Assembly: GCA_009928665.1 (NCBI GenBank)
Contig: SACF01000029.1
Location: 1 to 50,147 of the forward strand
Source: Alphaproteobacteria bacterium
GTDB taxonomy: Bacteria > Bacteroidota > Bacteroidia > Bacteroidales > FEN-979
Direction of reading: 5' to 3'
DNA: 50,147 nucleotides
Shown here: in pieces, positions 35,279 to 44,631 of the stretch
How positions within the stretch are numbered: the stretch's first letter is position 1
How the letters are laid out: each line of letters starts with the position of its first letter
Made by a program: the position numbers and the translations under genes
Notes under the pieces: generated by a model
What the model was told of the DNA's origin: nothing
What the model saw: only the letters and a program-made list of their open reading frames with translations
The model's database searches: none

Positions 35279-36484
35279 ATGGAAGAACGCGTAAAAAAGT
35301 TTTCGTTTTTTTGTGACTTTGACGGTAAGGTTATAAAGGTACTCGATGATTCCGAGGATTTGTTTCAGGAAGATGCCGAAGGGAGTTTGTTTTTTACAAA
35401 GGTGGTGCCCGGCGATCTCGAAAAGATACTGAACTTCTTCATTGAACTGAAAAGCCAGGGAAGCGCCATCGAATGGGATATCAATGTCGCTTGTACCAGG
35501 GGTCCGACAACCTTCTCGTTTTTCGGCGGAGTTTTCGGGGAATACATCGGGATCGCTGCAGCAACCACCACCAATGGAGCCAAGGAATTGTTTGCCGACG
35601 TATCGAGGATCAACAACGAACAGGTTAACCTCATCAGGAATGTGACCAAGGAAAATGCCCGGCTCCTTGCTAAAATTAAAGAACAAGAATCCTTTAACTT
35701 CGATGAGTTAACGCGGCTGAACAATGAGCTTGTGAATATGCAACGCGAGCTTGCCAAGAAGAACCAGGAGTTGGACCATCTGAATAAAATAAAAAATCAG
35801 TTCCTGGGGATAGCCGCTCACGATCTCAGAAATCCGCTTGGGATTATCCTTGGATTCACAGACCTCATGAAGGATGATCTTGCCGGTTTCAACGAAACGG
35901 AATTAAAAGATATGCTGAACCGGATCCACAATGCAGGAAAATTTATGCTGGGGTTGATTACTGACTTGCTTGACATTGCCAATATTGAATCTGGGTCACT
36001 CGAATTGAACCTGTCAGAACAAGATCTGGATACTGTCGTGCAGGAAAATATCGCGATGACTAGTTTGTATGCACGGGCTAAAAATATACCGATCAACTAT
36101 TCGCCTCCTGCCGGGGAAGTTAAAATTCAGATCGACCGGGATAAAATTGACCAGGCACTGACAAACTATCTCACCAACGCGATCAAATATTCTTTCCCGG
36201 GGGCAGCCATCGACGTGATCCTTGAAATTACGGGAGGAATGGCCCGCATAACGGTCAGGGATCATGGCCAGGGGATCAGGGAAAATGAAGTCGAAAAGTT
36301 GTTCAATGCATTTCAGCGTTCTTCGACCCGATCGACTGCCGGGGAACCCAGCACCGGACTGGGACTGTATATCGTTAAGAAAATCGTTGAGACACATGGG
36401 GGCGAGGTGGGGGTCGGGAGTATCTTTGGCCAGGGGTCACAGTTTTGGTTCTCCCTCCCGTTGAATCCTGTTCCATCAAAATGA
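35279..36484 (+). CDS. Soluble orphan histidine kinase paired with the B12 sensor
   Basis: 401 residues with no membrane segment or signal peptide. Residues about 1-100 resemble a PAS-like sensor fold (FFCDFDGKVIKVLDDSEDLFQ). A coiled coil lies at about 115-172. The HisKA domain contains phospho-acceptor His181 (GIAAHDLRNPLGIILGFTD), and the ATPase domain has the N-box (NYLTNAIKYS, Asn300), the G1 box (DHGQGI, 328-333), the F-box (LFNAFQRSS) and the G2 box (GEPSTGLGLYIVKK). No response regulator is adjacent, so the partner is unknown. Translation begins 4 bases after the B12-sensor stop, giving tight coupling. It probably receives the signal from that protein, either directly or by complex formation. 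Confidence 0.88.
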   Translation: MEERVKKFSFFCDFDGKVIKVLDDSEDLFQEDAEGSLFFTKVVPGDLEKILNFFIELKSQGSAIEWDINVACTRGPTTFSFFGGVFGEYIGIAAATTTNGAKELFADVSRINNEQVNLIRNVTKENARLLAKIKEQESFNFDELTRLNNELVNMQRELAKKNQELDHLNKIKNQFLGIAAHDLRNPLGIILGFTDLMKDDLAGFNETELKDMLNRIHNAGKFMLGLITDLLDIANIESGSLELNLSEQDLDTVVQENIAMTSLYARAKNIPINYSPPAGEVKIQIDRDKIDQALTNYLTNAIKYSFPGAAIDVILEITGGMARITVRDHGQGIRENEVEKLFNAFQRSSTRSTAGEPSTGLGLYIVKKIVETHGGEVGVGSIFGQGSQFWFSLPLNPVPSK

Positions 36485-36575
36485 TCCGGCAAAAGATAAG
36501 GTTTCAGTAGACGCCACGAAATAGCGTAATCAAAACGATCAGTGAATCTGATCACTACATAAAATCCATTCAACC

Positions 36576-36827
36576 ATGAAAAGAATAATCTTTTTCCTGA
36601 TTACCGCTATTCTGTTCGGATCACTTACGGTTACAGCCGGCAGGGTCGCATCGGTGAATATTGAAACAACCCTGCAGAAACCCAAAACTCCACCCAAACC
36701 CCCAAAGGCCCCGAAGGTGAAAAAGCCGCCCAAGGCCCCCAAGCCCAAACCAGCCCCCAAACCCAAACCGGCGCCCAAACCAAAAACCCCTTCCAAGCCA
36801 CCTACCCCCCCGAAGCCCGGGATCTAA
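36576..36827 (+). CDS. Small secreted Lys/Pro-rich repeat protein
   Basis: 83 residues. A signal peptide (about 1-22, ending VTAGR) is followed by a 50-residue tail made of PKP, KAP and KPKPAP units, a low-complexity PxK polyproline region resembling a wall-spanning or mucin-like stretch. It has no other domain. The S41 peptidase gene starts 11 bases after the stop, so the two may form an operon. The composition is real and the reading frame has a proper signal peptide, but the function is unknown; it might act as a polycationic spacer or surface peptide. Confidence 0.6.
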   Translation: MKRIIFFLITAILFGSLTVTAGRVASVNIETTLQKPKTPPKPPKAPKVKKPPKAPKPKPAPKPKPAPKPKTPSKPPTPPKPGI

Positions 36828-36838
36828 ATCTGCTGACC

Positions 36839-38572
36839 ATGTACCGTTTCTTTTTTTTTGTTTTTCTCTTTGGCCTGGCCTGGCAATGTGCTTTTCCACA
36901 AAGAAATGATTTTATTCAGGCCTACGATTCCATGCATGCCAAAATCTCAAACGAGTACCCGATGGGTAAATGGAAAGGCATCGACTGGGATGACCTGAAT
37001 GCCGCTATCCGACCGAAAATTGAAGCCGCCGCCGTAACAGGCGACTCGATCGGGTTTTACACTGCGCTTCAGGAATATATCACCTGCATTCACGACGGGC
37101 ACGTGAACATCCGCAGAGGGTGGCAGCATATCCGTTCATCGGCCATGTATCGCAGCATTGGCGGCAGTTATGGGTTCTCAACCACATTGCTCGACGACGG
37201 CCGCCTCGTTGCCACGCTGATCAACCCCGGGTCGCCGGCATCCCTTGCCGGGATGAAGTTCGGCGCCACTATCTTAGCGGTCAATGATCGCACTGCTGCC
37301 AGTGTTCTCGACACCGTCAAGGTTCTCTGGTCGGAGATCATTCCTGCCACCGGCGAAGGGAAACTCATGAACCAGTGCCGCTTTATCGGTCGTGCCCCTG
37401 TCGGTGCCACCATGAAGATCACCTACCGGAACCGGGATGATAGTGCCCCGGTCACGGCAGTGCTCAATGCCGTTGATGACCAGTACGCAACCTACAATCA
37501 AACCAGCATGTGGGTTTATGACCCGGGTCCTGTCGTTACTTCTGCGATCCTGCAGCCGGAAGGTTACGGATACATCAAAGTGACCGGCGAAACCGCCGGA
37601 AACGATTCAGCCGTTACGAAACAGGTGTATGCTGATTTCCGGGATGCCCTTCTCAATATCAGGAACAGCGGGTCGCAAGGACTTATCCTCGACATGCGCG
37701 TTAATTCCGGGGGTATGGATGCGCTTTCGGCTGCCCTGGCCGGATTTTTCTACAACGACACTGCGCTGTATGAGATGCTGACCTGGTTTAATACAGATAC
37801 AAGGATGCTGGAACCCATTCCATTGCCGATTGCGACTTTCGACCCTGTAACTCTTCAACCCAGGTACAATCCCGCTTACCCAAACGGGGCCCAGTACATC
37901 GAACCCCAGTCTTTTAATTTTCCCCATCCGGTTATGGTCCTTGTAAGTCCACGTGCCATCAGTTCGGGCGAAGGATTACCGATGGCGCTCCAAAAACTTC
38001 CCCAATGTAAAGTGCTTGGATTTCACGGCACAAACGGATCTTTCGCGCTGGTCGGTACTTTTTACAATATTATCGGACCACCCGACAGCCTGAACCTGCG
38101 CTTTCCCTTCGGTTGCAGTACCGACAGGAGCCTGAATATCCAGCTCGACAGCGACTCTACTATGACTGGCGGCGTGATTCCCGATATCAGGGTCCCCATG
38201 AACGATACGGTCATCGATCAACTATACTGTGACAGCCTAGATGTGGAGATGCTCTATGCCATCAAAATGCTGAACGCGATTCTGGCAACAGAAGAACCAT
38301 CCGATTGGGAAACCTCCGTTACCCTGGAACAGAATGTCCCCAACCCATTCAATGGGTATACAGATATCAGCTGCTTTCTACCCCTGGAAATGAATGTCAC
38401 CCTTGATATTCTTGATTTATCGGGCAGAAAGTTAAGGACGCTGATCGATGAAAAATTAACGGCGGGATGGCATACTACCCGATTCACAGCGGGAAACTTG
38501 CCACCGGGAGTTTATTTATACCGGCTTAAGGGCGGAAATGCCATCCTGACCCGGAAGTGCCTCATCCGGTGA
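36839..38572 (+). CDS. S41-family peptidase with PDZ domain and type IX sorting domain
   Basis: 577 residues. A signal peptide (to about 20) precedes an S41 N-terminal helical part with DGHVNI (about 93-98) that is conserved in tricorn-like C-terminal processing peptidases. A PDZ-like domain (GSYGFSTTLLDDGRLVATLINPGSPASLAGMKFG) follows. The catalytic region has GLILDMRVNSGG and SSGEG at 375-379, where the nucleophilic Ser of the family lies. The C-terminus (LEQNVPNPFNGYTDI ... LPPGVYLYRL) is a T9SS type A sorting domain, so it should be exported and displayed or released at the surface. Substrate unknown. Confidence 0.85.
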   Translation: MYRFFFFVFLFGLAWQCAFPQRNDFIQAYDSMHAKISNEYPMGKWKGIDWDDLNAAIRPKIEAAAVTGDSIGFYTALQEYITCIHDGHVNIRRGWQHIRSSAMYRSIGGSYGFSTTLLDDGRLVATLINPGSPASLAGMKFGATILAVNDRTAASVLDTVKVLWSEIIPATGEGKLMNQCRFIGRAPVGATMKITYRNRDDSAPVTAVLNAVDDQYATYNQTSMWVYDPGPVVTSAILQPEGYGYIKVTGETAGNDSAVTKQVYADFRDALLNIRNSGSQGLILDMRVNSGGMDALSAALAGFFYNDTALYEMLTWFNTDTRMLEPIPLPIATFDPVTLQPRYNPAYPNGAQYIEPQSFNFPHPVMVLVSPRAISSGEGLPMALQKLPQCKVLGFHGTNGSFALVGTFYNIIGPPDSLNLRFPFGCSTDRSLNIQLDSDSTMTGGVIPDIRVPMNDTVIDQLYCDSLDVEMLYAIKMLNAILATEEPSDWETSVTLEQNVPNPFNGYTDISCFLPLEMNVTLDILDLSGRKLRTLIDEKLTAGWHTTRFTAGNLPPGVYLYRLKGGNAILTRKCLIR

Positions 38573-38805
38573 TAATGTTGATTACCGGTTGTCACCCTGC
38601 GTTCCAGCAGATAATTCAGGAACCGTTTCGGAAGCCATTACCGGTGATCACCTTTTCGGCCAAGATGATACAGGATAGGACCAGGATGTTAAAACGGGCG
38701 GAGCATAAATTACTTTCTTATCAATAAAATGTTAAGAACTTAGCCATAAGTTTTTTGCAGAATTTTTTTAAATGTAACCTGTTAATATTTATCCAATTAT
38801 ATGGC

Positions 38806-38822
38806 TGGTTAATGTTTAACCA
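38806..38822. promoter_or_regulatory. Dyad TGGTTAA-TGT-TTAACCA, candidate operator
   Basis: A perfect 7-bp inverted repeat with a 3-base centre lies 114 bases upstream of the TolC gene of the second efflux operon. No repressor gene adjoins it, so its cognate protein is unknown; it may be an operator. Confidence 0.4.
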
Positions 38823-38877
38823 TGAAATTTCCATAAGAACCGGGTTTATTCAAATCACGAATGATCCCAATAGATAT

Positions 38878-38885
38878 TAAATTTG
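38878..38885 (+). promoter_or_regulatory. Putative -7 element (TAAATTTG) for the second RND operon
   Basis: TAAATTTG matches TAnnTTTG, 50 bases before the ATG at 38936. The matching -33 element is not evident. Confidence 0.25.
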
Positions 38886-38935
38886 ACTTATGAACTTTAG
38901 AATCAGGAACTGATGAAATATAAAATTATGAACAG

Positions 38936-40309
38936 ATGAGAGATATTTTCCTATCGAGGCTGTATGTTTTCCTTTGGGTCGTTATCATCTGCCTGCCCGG
39001 CCGGTGTGTTTTGGCACAGGACCAACTCCGGCGCTACATCGACGAGGGTTTACAGAACAACCTGGTCATGCAGCAAAAAAACATCTCCCTGCAACAAAGC
39101 CTGCTGGCCCTTAAAGAGGCTAAAAGCTGGTACTATCCTTCGGTCGAGTTGCTGGGCGATTACATGTGGGCGGAAGGAGGCCGCACCTTCCCGGTTCCGG
39201 TCGGCGACCTGCTCAACCCGGTCTATGCAACCCTCAATCAGCTTACCCACAGTCAGCAATTCCCGCAGATCGAGAACCAGGCGTACCAGCTGATGCCTCA
39301 GAATTTTTACGATGCGCGGGTCAAAATCACCTATCCCGTGGTTAACACGGATGTTTGGTACAGCACGAAGATCAGAAAGCAGCAGGTCACGCTTTCGGAG
39401 TACGAAATTGATACGTACCGTCAGGAACTGACCAAGGATATTGAAACAGCCTATTATCATTTTTGCCTGGCGACCGACGGGGTGGCCATTTACCAAAGCG
39501 CCTTCGGCCTGGTCAGGAAAAACCTCGAAGTGAACGAATCGCTTCTGCGTAATGGCAAAGGACTTCCGGCCAATGTGCTCAGGGCTGAAAGCGAGCTTGA
39601 GAACATTCGCTCCAAGCAGCAGGAGGCCGAGAATCAGGTAAAGAATTCAAGGGCATGGTTCAATTTCCTGCTGAACCGCCCGGGGGGCGATTCCATCATT
39701 TACGAAAACCTTCCGCTCCCTGAGGATCTGGAAGCAAGGCTGGCCACCACACCTTATGTAGATAAACGGAGCGAACTGATGGCGCTGGGAACGCTGAACA
39801 ACATCCGGCAGCTTCAACTGGATTGGGACCAACGTTACCTGGTTCCAAAGATCAATGTCTTTGCCAACCTGGGATCCCAGGCTTCCGACTGGGCTTTCGA
39901 CAACCAAAGCCGGTATTTCATTGCCGGAGCGCAGTTATCCATTCCCATTTTTGAAGGACAGCGGAACAGAATCAGGATCAACAAAACACGACTGGAGATC
40001 GATGATGTCGGAAAGCGGAAGGAGCTGGCGGAAAAACAATTCACCATGACCGCACAGGTTGCACGGAACAACCTCAATACGGCCATTGTCAATCTGAGAT
40101 CGGCAGAAAAGCAGTACAACAGCGCAAAGGCCTATTTCAGCCTGGTCGAAAAGGGTTATGCAGGTGGCATTAACAGCCTGATAGAATATCTCGATGCCCG
40201 GAACCAACTCACCTCCTCCGAAATACACATCAGGATAAACCGGTACCGGGTACTGTCGGCCTATTCCGAATTAAAACGACAAACCGCCGTAAGCGAAATC
40301 ATAAAATAA
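38936..40309 (+). CDS. TolC-family outer-membrane efflux channel
   Basis: 457 residues. A signal peptide (to about 27, ending CVLAQ) is followed by the OEP domain with its two long helical repeats: LQNNLVMQQKNISLQQSLLALKEAK and DARVKITYPVVNTDVWYSTKI in the first half; ARNNLNTAIVNLRSAEKQYNSAKAYFSLVEKGYAGGINSLIEYLDARNQL in the second. It forms the trimeric channel of the efflux complex encoded with the adaptor at 40401 and the pump at 41486. Order channel-adaptor-pump on one strand indicates an operon. Confidence 0.92.
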   Translation: MRDIFLSRLYVFLWVVIICLPGRCVLAQDQLRRYIDEGLQNNLVMQQKNISLQQSLLALKEAKSWYYPSVELLGDYMWAEGGRTFPVPVGDLLNPVYATLNQLTHSQQFPQIENQAYQLMPQNFYDARVKITYPVVNTDVWYSTKIRKQQVTLSEYEIDTYRQELTKDIETAYYHFCLATDGVAIYQSAFGLVRKNLEVNESLLRNGKGLPANVLRAESELENIRSKQQEAENQVKNSRAWFNFLLNRPGGDSIIYENLPLPEDLEARLATTPYVDKRSELMALGTLNNIRQLQLDWDQRYLVPKINVFANLGSQASDWAFDNQSRYFIAGAQLSIPIFEGQRNRIRINKTRLEIDDVGKRKELAEKQFTMTAQVARNNLNTAIVNLRSAEKQYNSAKAYFSLVEKGYAGGINSLIEYLDARNQLTSSEIHIRINRYRVLSAYSELKRQTAVSEIIK

Positions 40310-40400
40310 AAAGAACCATGGGCTCCGATCCATGCCGGTCGGCAGATGACCGGAGCAGGCAAACGATAGATCAATCATTGAAACTTTGAAAACAACAGAT

Positions 40401-41447
40401 ATGAGCATTGGAAGAAACTTGTATTGTGTATTCATCGCTGTCGTAACGGCAGCCTGTAGCTCATCGCCCGACGACAGGATTCCGGGGGACAATGAAACCA
40501 TTCCGGTCGAGGTAGCCCGGATTGAACAGGAGGTGGTCAATGAACCGGTGTATGCCTCCGGCACCTTCACCAGCGATGATGAGGTGATACGGTCGTTCAA
40601 GACCGGTGGGGTTGTACAGCGGTTATATGTCATGGAAGGGGATGCCATCAAAACAGGCCAGTTACTGGCGACGCTCGACCTGACTGAAATATCGGCACAG
40701 GTTGCCCAGGCAAGGCTGGCCCATGAGAAGGCAAAACGCGATTATGAAAGGGTGAAAAACCTCTACCGCGACAGTGTGGTCACCCTCGAAATGTTTGAGA
40801 ATGCCGGCACAGCCCTCGAGTTTGCCAATGAACAGCTCACTGCGGCCCTGTTCAACCAGGCTTATTCAGAAATCCGCGCCACGGAGAACGGGTTTGTGCT
40901 GAAAAAGTTTGTCAATGAAGGTCAGGTCGTCGGTCCGGGTACGCCGGTCTTCATGACCAACGGGGCGGCCGACGGCCACTGGATCCTGAAGGTAGCCGTC
41001 AGCGACGGGCAGTGGAGCACCATCTCCATTGGCGATGCAGCGGTCATCCTCACCGACGTCGGCGATGACCGGCCTTTAATGGGCCATGTTTCGAAAAAAT
41101 CAGAAGGAGTGGATCCCTATTCCGGTACCTTTACCCTCAACATCACACCGGTCCCGGGGTTTAAAATTCCTATTGCCTCGGGGATGTTCGGAAAGGCCAC
41201 AATCACCCCGTCGATCGGCAGGAAGGTATGGAAAGTTCCCTACGATGCCTTGCTCGATGGTGACGGCAACAAAGGATTCGTCTTTACCTCCTGTAACCAA
41301 AAAATGGCGATACGCCAACTGGTCTCCATTGCCGGTCTGTACCGTGATTTTGTGATGATCGACAAGGGGCTTGAAAACTGCAACGCTGTGATCATCAGTG
41401 GGAATGCTTATCTTAAGGACCGCTCGCCCATCCGCATCATCCGTTAG
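40401..41447 (+). CDS. RND efflux periplasmic adaptor lipoprotein (HlyD/MFP family)
   Basis: 348 residues from the ATG at 40401; a TTG five codons upstream is in frame but less likely. The N-terminus has a lipobox VTAAC (Cys19), so it is lipid-anchored, unlike the membrane-helix adaptor at 26437. The lipoyl half GGVVQRLYVMEGDAIKTGQLLATLD, a helical hairpin (about 90-140), the second lipoyl half FVLKKFVNEGQVV and a beta-barrel/membrane-proximal region (VSDGQWSTISIGDAAVILTD; SGMFGKATI) follow. It couples the TolC channel (38936) to the RND pump (41486). Confidence 0.92.
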   Translation: MSIGRNLYCVFIAVVTAACSSSPDDRIPGDNETIPVEVARIEQEVVNEPVYASGTFTSDDEVIRSFKTGGVVQRLYVMEGDAIKTGQLLATLDLTEISAQVAQARLAHEKAKRDYERVKNLYRDSVVTLEMFENAGTALEFANEQLTAALFNQAYSEIRATENGFVLKKFVNEGQVVGPGTPVFMTNGAADGHWILKVAVSDGQWSTISIGDAAVILTDVGDDRPLMGHVSKKSEGVDPYSGTFTLNITPVPGFKIPIASGMFGKATITPSIGRKVWKVPYDALLDGDGNKGFVFTSCNQKMAIRQLVSIAGLYRDFVMIDKGLENCNAVIISGNAYLKDRSPIRIIR

Positions 41448-41485
41448 TTCACCTCCTCTTCCATCATCCACTAAAAAACCTGCGT

Positions 41486-44400
41486 ATGAAACTATCGGAA
41501 TTAGCGATCAAGAACTCCCAATTCACACTGGTGATGTTTCTTATGGTGATCGTCATCGGCGTCAGCACCCTCCTTACGATGCCACGGGCAGAGGACCCCG
41601 ATCTGAAATACCCCGAATTTCCCGTGGTAATCATCTATCCCGGTACCAGTCCCAATGACATGGAGGAACTGGTGGTTAAACCGGTCGAACAGAAGGTTTA
41701 CGCCCTCGAGGATATCAGGCGTGTCACCAGCAAGATTGGCGACGGCATTGCAGTAATCAGTGTGAAATACAATTACAACACCGATACAGATGAAAAATAC
41801 CAGGAACTGATCCGTGAAGTGGGCGCGATGCGCAATGAGCTTCCTGATAACATTTTAAGTATCAATGTGTACAAGTATAATCCTTCGAGCGTCAATGTGC
41901 TCCAGCTGGCGCTGGTCTCTGAAAACGCGCCGTCGGAGTTGCTGCGGAAGAAGGCCGAAGATCTTCAGGATGAGCTGGAAAGAATTCCGGCGCTGAAGAA
42001 TGTCGAGATCCATGGACTGGCGGAACAGGTTGTCAGGGTGGACCTCCGGCCCGAAAAGATGGCGAGCATGAACATACCGGTCAATGCAGTCATCGGCGCC
42101 CTGCAGGGTGAACTCACCTCCATTCCCGGGGGCAACGTGGAGGCAGGCAGCAAGTCATTCAACGTCAAGATCAGCGGAAAACTACGGAGTGTCGACGACA
42201 TCCGGCGGACCATTGTGTTCTCCTACAATGGCAAAAACATCCTGTTAGGCGATATAGCCGATGTTTACCAGGAGCTTGCATCCAAAGATTATATTACCCG
42301 GCTCAACGGTCACCGCTGTGTATTTGTCGTGGCGGCCCAGAAGCCCGGGAATAACATTACAACCACCCAGAAGTCTTACAAAACCACCCTGGAAAAGTTT
42401 AAAAATAACCTCCCCGCTTCCATCGACATGATCCATTTTTTCGACCAGGCCGATCATGTCAACAAACGGTTGTCGGGGCTGGGCACCGATTTCCTGATTG
42501 CCATCCTCCTGGTAGCCATTACGCTTCTTCCGCTGGGATTCCGTTCCTCGCTCATTGTCATGATCTCGATTCCCCTTTCGCTGGCCATCGGGATCATCCT
42601 GCTCAACATGACAGGCTTCACGCTGAACCAGGTCAGCATCGTAGGATTGGTGGTGGCCCTGGGGCTGCTGGTTGACGACAGCATTGTGGTGATAGAGAAC
42701 ATCGAGCGGTGGATGTTCCAGGGATACAGCCGCAAAGAGGCGGTGATCCGGGCTACCAAGCAGATCGGACCGGCTGTACTTGGCTGTACAGTCACCCTGA
42801 TCATTGCGTTCCTGCCCCTCGCCCTGATGCCCGAAGCATCCGGAGAATTCATCAGGGCGCTGCCCATGGCGGTCATATTCAGCATGCTGGCCTCCCTGGT
42901 GGTTTCACTCACTGCCATCCCCTTGATCGCAGGTCGCATTCTGCACGAACACAACGGACCCTGGGAAGGGAATATCGTTATGCAGACCTTTAAAAAGTTC
43001 CTCATCGGGAGCGCCTACCACAAAGTCCTGAGCCACTCGTTGGAGAAACCCATGCTGACCCTGGTGGTCACGGTAATTTTATTTGCCGGTTCCATCGGCC
43101 TTTTCTGGGTGAACGGATTCAGCCTGTTTCCGGCTTCCGAGAAACCACAATTCTATATTCGCATTGAAACGCCGCTACAGTCGGGAATTGAATACACTGA
43201 TTCGGTCACCCGCGACATTGAGAAACAACTGGGAACCATCCCTGAGGTCCGCTATTTTGCCACCAACGTGGGAAAAGGAAATCCCCAGGTTTATTACAAT
43301 GTTACGCAGGCCAATCCCCGTAGTGACCTTTCGGAGCTGTTGGTCCTGCTCGAGCAGCACACTCCGGCCACCCGGAAGCTTGAGATCATTGAACAGTTAA
43401 GGAAAAAGTGGAGCAGTTACCCCGGCGCTCGCATCGAAGTGAAAAATTTCGAGCAGGGACCCCCGGTTGCCGCTCCCATCGAGGTCAGGTTGTTTGGCGA
43501 CAACCTTGACACGCTGCGTCTGGCCGCCATCGAGGTGGAGAACATGCTGAACCGGATCCCCGGAACCATCTACATTAACAACCCGGTCAGCAACGAGAAA
43601 TCCGACCTGGTTATCGATGTCAACAAGCACAAAGCAAGCCAGTTCGGCGTTCCTTCGGTAAGCATCGGACGCACCGTCAGAATGGCCGTTAACGGGTTGC
43701 CAGTGGGGAGTTTCACCGACGATTACGGCCACAATTTCGATATTGAGGTGAGCACACCGCGAACCGGAAAACCCCGGCTCGATGTTTTCGACAACCTTTA
43801 CGTGAATAACATGCAGGGTAAAGCGATCCCACTAAGGCAACTTGCCGGTATCAGGCTGGAGACGTCGCCACTGGTGATCAACCATTACAACAAGAACCGG
43901 ACGGTCTCGGTGATCTCATACATCCGGAAGGGATACCTGACCGACAAGGTCAACACGGAGGTGATCCGGAAGTTGGCCGCCTTGCCTTTACCCCGCGGAT
44001 ACACCTATGAGATCGGGGGTGAATACGAGAGCCGGGGCGAGTCGTTCAGCGGCTTTGCAGGCATCGTACTTACCGCCGCATTTTTGTTTATCGCCGTTTT
44101 GATCCTGCAGTTCAAATCGTTCCGCAACACACTCATCGTGCTATCGGTTATCCCGCTGGGCATGGTCGGGGCTATGGTGGCCCTTTGGATCACCGGCAAT
44201 TCGGTGTCGTTCGTCGCCATCATTGGTCTCATCGCCCTCGCCGGTATCGAAGTCAAGAATACAATCCTTCTGGTCGATTTCACCAATCAGATGCGCCGGG
44301 AGGGAGTTCCGTTGAACGAGGCCATCCGCAGTTCCGCCGAAATACGGTTCCTGCCCATCGTGCTGACCACGCTTACCGCGATCGGGGGGATGCTGCCCAT

Positions 44401-44527
44401 TGCCGTTTCAACCAACCCGCTAATATCGCCGCTGGCTATCGTGATTATCGGCGGACTGATAAGCAGCACCATGCTTTCGAGGATTGTGACACCCGTGATT
44501 TACAAGCTGATACCGCCGAAGATATAA
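41486..44527 (+). CDS. RND-type efflux transporter permease (HAE1-like)
   Basis: 1013 residues, twelve membrane segments in two halves. TM1 region (FTLVMFLMVIVIGVSTLL), TM4 acidic pair Asp397/Asp398 (LLVDDSIVVIENI), TM10 motif GLIALAGIEVKNTILLVDF and the two large periplasmic loops (including porter segments PGTSPNDMEELVVKPVE and FEQGPPVAAPIEVRLFGDN) identify the family. Proton-driven export of a hydrophobic or amphiphilic compound is expected. It is the third gene of the operon 38936-44527; the substrate is not evident. Confidence 0.93.
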   Translation: MKLSELAIKNSQFTLVMFLMVIVIGVSTLLTMPRAEDPDLKYPEFPVVIIYPGTSPNDMEELVVKPVEQKVYALEDIRRVTSKIGDGIAVISVKYNYNTDTDEKYQELIREVGAMRNELPDNILSINVYKYNPSSVNVLQLALVSENAPSELLRKKAEDLQDELERIPALKNVEIHGLAEQVVRVDLRPEKMASMNIPVNAVIGALQGELTSIPGGNVEAGSKSFNVKISGKLRSVDDIRRTIVFSYNGKNILLGDIADVYQELASKDYITRLNGHRCVFVVAAQKPGNNITTTQKSYKTTLEKFKNNLPASIDMIHFFDQADHVNKRLSGLGTDFLIAILLVAITLLPLGFRSSLIVMISIPLSLAIGIILLNMTGFTLNQVSIVGLVVALGLLVDDSIVVIENIERWMFQGYSRKEAVIRATKQIGPAVLGCTVTLIIAFLPLALMPEASGEFIRALPMAVIFSMLASLVVSLTAIPLIAGRILHEHNGPWEGNIVMQTFKKFLIGSAYHKVLSHSLEKPMLTLVVTVILFAGSIGLFWVNGFSLFPASEKPQFYIRIETPLQSGIEYTDSVTRDIEKQLGTIPEVRYFATNVGKGNPQVYYNVTQANPRSDLSELLVLLEQHTPATRKLEIIEQLRKKWSSYPGARIEVKNFEQGPPVAAPIEVRLFGDNLDTLRLAAIEVENMLNRIPGTIYINNPVSNEKSDLVIDVNKHKASQFGVPSVSIGRTVRMAVNGLPVGSFTDDYGHNFDIEVSTPRTGKPRLDVFDNLYVNNMQGKAIPLRQLAGIRLETSPLVINHYNKNRTVSVISYIRKGYLTDKVNTEVIRKLAALPLPRGYTYEIGGEYESRGESFSGFAGIVLTAAFLFIAVLILQFKSFRNTLIVLSVIPLGMVGAMVALWITGNSVSFVAIIGLIALAGIEVKNTILLVDFTNQMRREGVPLNEAIRSSAEIRFLPIVLTTLTAIGGMLPIAVSTNPLISPLAIVIIGGLISSTMLSRIVTPVIYKLIPPKI

Positions 44528-44631
44528 ACGTCGCTAAAGGCGATCCGGCGCTCACCCGGTTCATGGGATCCTGCGCCCCCGAAGCAGCTTCGGAGTACAA
44601 AGCAATGTTTTGCCAATCATAATGGTCTTTC

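Larger units (their letters stand above)
38573..38935. other. Intergenic control region before the second RND system
   Basis: The 363 bases are AT-rich from about 38700 onward. They contain two related direct repeats (ATTACCGGTTGTCACC at 38581-38596, ATTACCGGTGATCACC at 38637-38652; the latter holds the palindrome GGTGATCACC), the dyad at 38806-38822, and a -7-like element at 38878. No gene is seen. Confidence 0.5.
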
